Shown piece after piece: positions 5,899-6,549 of a DNA stretch of 6,549 nt (positions are counted from its first letter, which is position 1; each line of letters starts with the position of its first letter). The stretch is taken from positions 1 to 6,549 of the forward strand of contig DATHTJ010000226.1 of the NCBI GenBank assembly GCA_035463315.1, written 5' to 3'. Source of the DNA: GCA-003244245 sp035463315 (GTDB lineage: Bacteria; Actinomycetota; Actinomycetes; Mycobacteriales; Pseudonocardiaceae). The notes below the pieces were generated by a model. The model was given only the letters and a program-made list of their open reading frames with translations, did not search any database and was not told where the DNA came from. The position numbers were made by a program, and so were the translations under genes.

Positions 5899-6366
5899 GT
5901 GCCGCTCTACGCCGCCTACGGGTCCAACATGGACCCAGCCCAGATGATGCAGCGTGCGCCGCACTCGCCGATGGCAGTGACCGGATGGCTGATCGGATGG
6001 CGGCTGACCTTCGGTGGCGAGGACCTCGGCTGGGAGGGTGCCCTGGCTACCGTCGTCGAAGATCACCTCTCGCAGGTGTTCGTCGTGGTCTATGACGTCA
6101 CCCCGGAGGACGAGAAGCTGCTCGACCACTGGGAAGGTGGCGACTTCGGGCTGCACAAGAAGCTGCGGCTGCGGGTGCACACCCTGGACGGCTCCGTGCT
6201 CGCGTGGCTCTACGTGCTGGACGCCTACGAAGGCGGCTTACCCTCGGCACGCTACCTCGGGGTCATTGCTGATGCCGCCGAAGCAGCCGGCGCTCCGGAG
6301 GACTACGTCGCCGAGCTGCGCAGTCGCCCGTGCACTGGCATCGGCCCCACTCCGGGAGGGGGTTAG
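5899..6366 (+). CDS. Gamma-glutamylcyclotransferase-like protein (GGCT/AIG2 fold)
   Basis: The 155-aa protein begins PLYAAYGSNM, whose YGSN (residues 7-10) is the substrate-binding loop of gamma-glutamylcyclotransferase-like proteins. The glutamate in DHWEGGDFG (E79) matches the general acid/base of this fold, as in E98 of human GGCT. Members of the family release 5-oxoproline from gamma-glutamyl amino acids or amines; the true substrate here is unknown. Length and sequence (LTFGGEDLGWEGALATVVED, VLAWLYVLDAYEGGLPSARYLG) strongly recall M. tuberculosis Rv3304, which also neighbours an amidohydrolase gene. The frame is open upstream to an ATG at 5794, but GTG 5899 fits both the homologue's N-terminus and the leaderless promoter. 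One TTA codon lies at 6238. The stop overlaps the convergent amidohydrolase stop by 4 bases. Confidence 0.88.
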   Translation: MPLYAAYGSNMDPAQMMQRAPHSPMAVTGWLIGWRLTFGGEDLGWEGALATVVEDHLSQVFVVVYDVTPEDEKLLDHWEGGDFGLHKKLRLRVHTLDGSVLAWLYVLDAYEGGLPSARYLGVIADAAEAAGAPEDYVAELRSRPCTGIGPTPGGG

Positions 6367-6549
6367 GCGAGGGCGGCCAGCGCGGTGTGCACCATGACCC
6401 GCACGCCAAGCGGCAGCGCGCGCTCATCGAGGTCAAAGGTGGACTTGTGGAGGTCATGCGGCGGGCCCTCACCCGACCAGACGCCAAGACGACCCATTGA
6501 TCCGGGCACGTGTTCGAGGTACCACCCGAAGTCCTCGCCACCGGAGGAC
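6363..6549 (-). CDS. M20-family amidohydrolase, C-terminal end (5' truncated)
   Basis: Only the last 61 codons are in the window; the gene continues past base 6549. The visible peptide contains GGEDFGWYLEHVPG, the M20 block with a conserved acidic pair near the metal site. It also contains HDLHKSTFDLDE, where a histidine normally ligates the second metal ion, and then a helix LGVRVMVHTALAALA ending the protein. Such enzymes are cytoplasmic metal-dependent hydrolases of N-acyl amino acids, indole-acetyl-amino acids or related amides; the substrate cannot be told from this part. The closest remembered relatives are mycobacterial AmiA1/AmiB1 (Rv3305c/Rv3306c), which also lie convergent with the Rv3304 gene. 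Its TAA (6363-6365) overlaps the TAG of the cyclotransferase gene, leaving no room for an intergenic terminator. Confidence 0.88.
   Translation of the reverse strand, partial: SSGGEDFGWYLEHVPGSMGRLGVWSGEGPPHDLHKSTFDLDERALPLGVRVMVHTALAALA

Noticed and set aside
2565..6240. TTA leucine codons as a sign of bldA-type developmental control
   Set aside because: TTA occurs in the ligase gene (twice), in glpK and in the cyclotransferase gene, so it is not restricted here to special genes, and the organism is probably not a Streptomyces.
6263..6541. Minus-strand open frame of 92 codons across the cyclotransferase 3' end
   Set aside because: It is out of frame with the amidohydrolase peptide, which shows clear M20 motifs from 6548 to 6363.

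Overview
The window looks like a piece of chromosome from a high-GC actinobacterium. A Pseudonocardiales or mycobacterial relative is most likely, although this was judged from remembered protein families and not from a search. The supporting signs are strong GC bias in most genes, GTG starts, TANNNT -10 boxes placed just ahead of leaderless starts, and proteins that closely resemble mycobacterial AccA3, GlpD2 and the Rv3304/Rv3305c pair.

Layout, left to right. Bases 2-361 (+) are the 3' end of a biotin-dependent acyl-CoA carboxylase alpha chain, ending in its biotin carrier domain. A perfect 40-bp palindrome (380-419) separates it from the convergent glpD (408-2156, -), which encodes FAD-dependent glycerol-3-phosphate dehydrogenase; the palindrome covers glpD's stop codon and last three sense codons. 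Divergent from glpD, across about 210 bp, is a glutamate-cysteine ligase family (GCS2) gene (2367-3761, +) with visibly lower GC at its 5' end. Next come 253 bp without a convincing gene, which carry a short copy of a glpK segment, then a complete glpK (4015-5517, +) for glycerol kinase. A 79-aa exported or membrane-anchored protein (5501-5740, -) overlaps the glpK 3' end tail to tail. A gamma-glutamylcyclotransferase-like gene (5899-6366, +) follows, and it overlaps by 4 bp the end of an M20 amidohydrolase gene (6363 to the window edge, -).

Functionally, GlpK phosphorylates glycerol and GlpD oxidises the resulting glycerol-3-phosphate to dihydroxyacetone phosphate, so the core of the window is a glycerol catabolism locus. 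The two genes face away from each other, separated by the GCS2 gene. They share the 9-mer TAGCGTGCA in their upstream regions, which may reflect common promoter architecture. The cyclotransferase/amidohydrolase pair and glpD recall the M. tuberculosis Rv3302c-Rv3305c neighbourhood.

The most unusual element is the glutamate-cysteine ligase gene between the two glycerol genes. Actinobacteria normally rely on mycothiol, and their known enzyme of this family (EgtA) usually sits in an ergothioneine cluster, of which nothing else is visible here. Its low-GC 5' end and the glpK fragment just after its stop are consistent with a later insertion. I see no CRISPR array, insertion sequence, tRNA or rRNA. 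Nothing in the window amounts to a demonstrably new multi-gene system.
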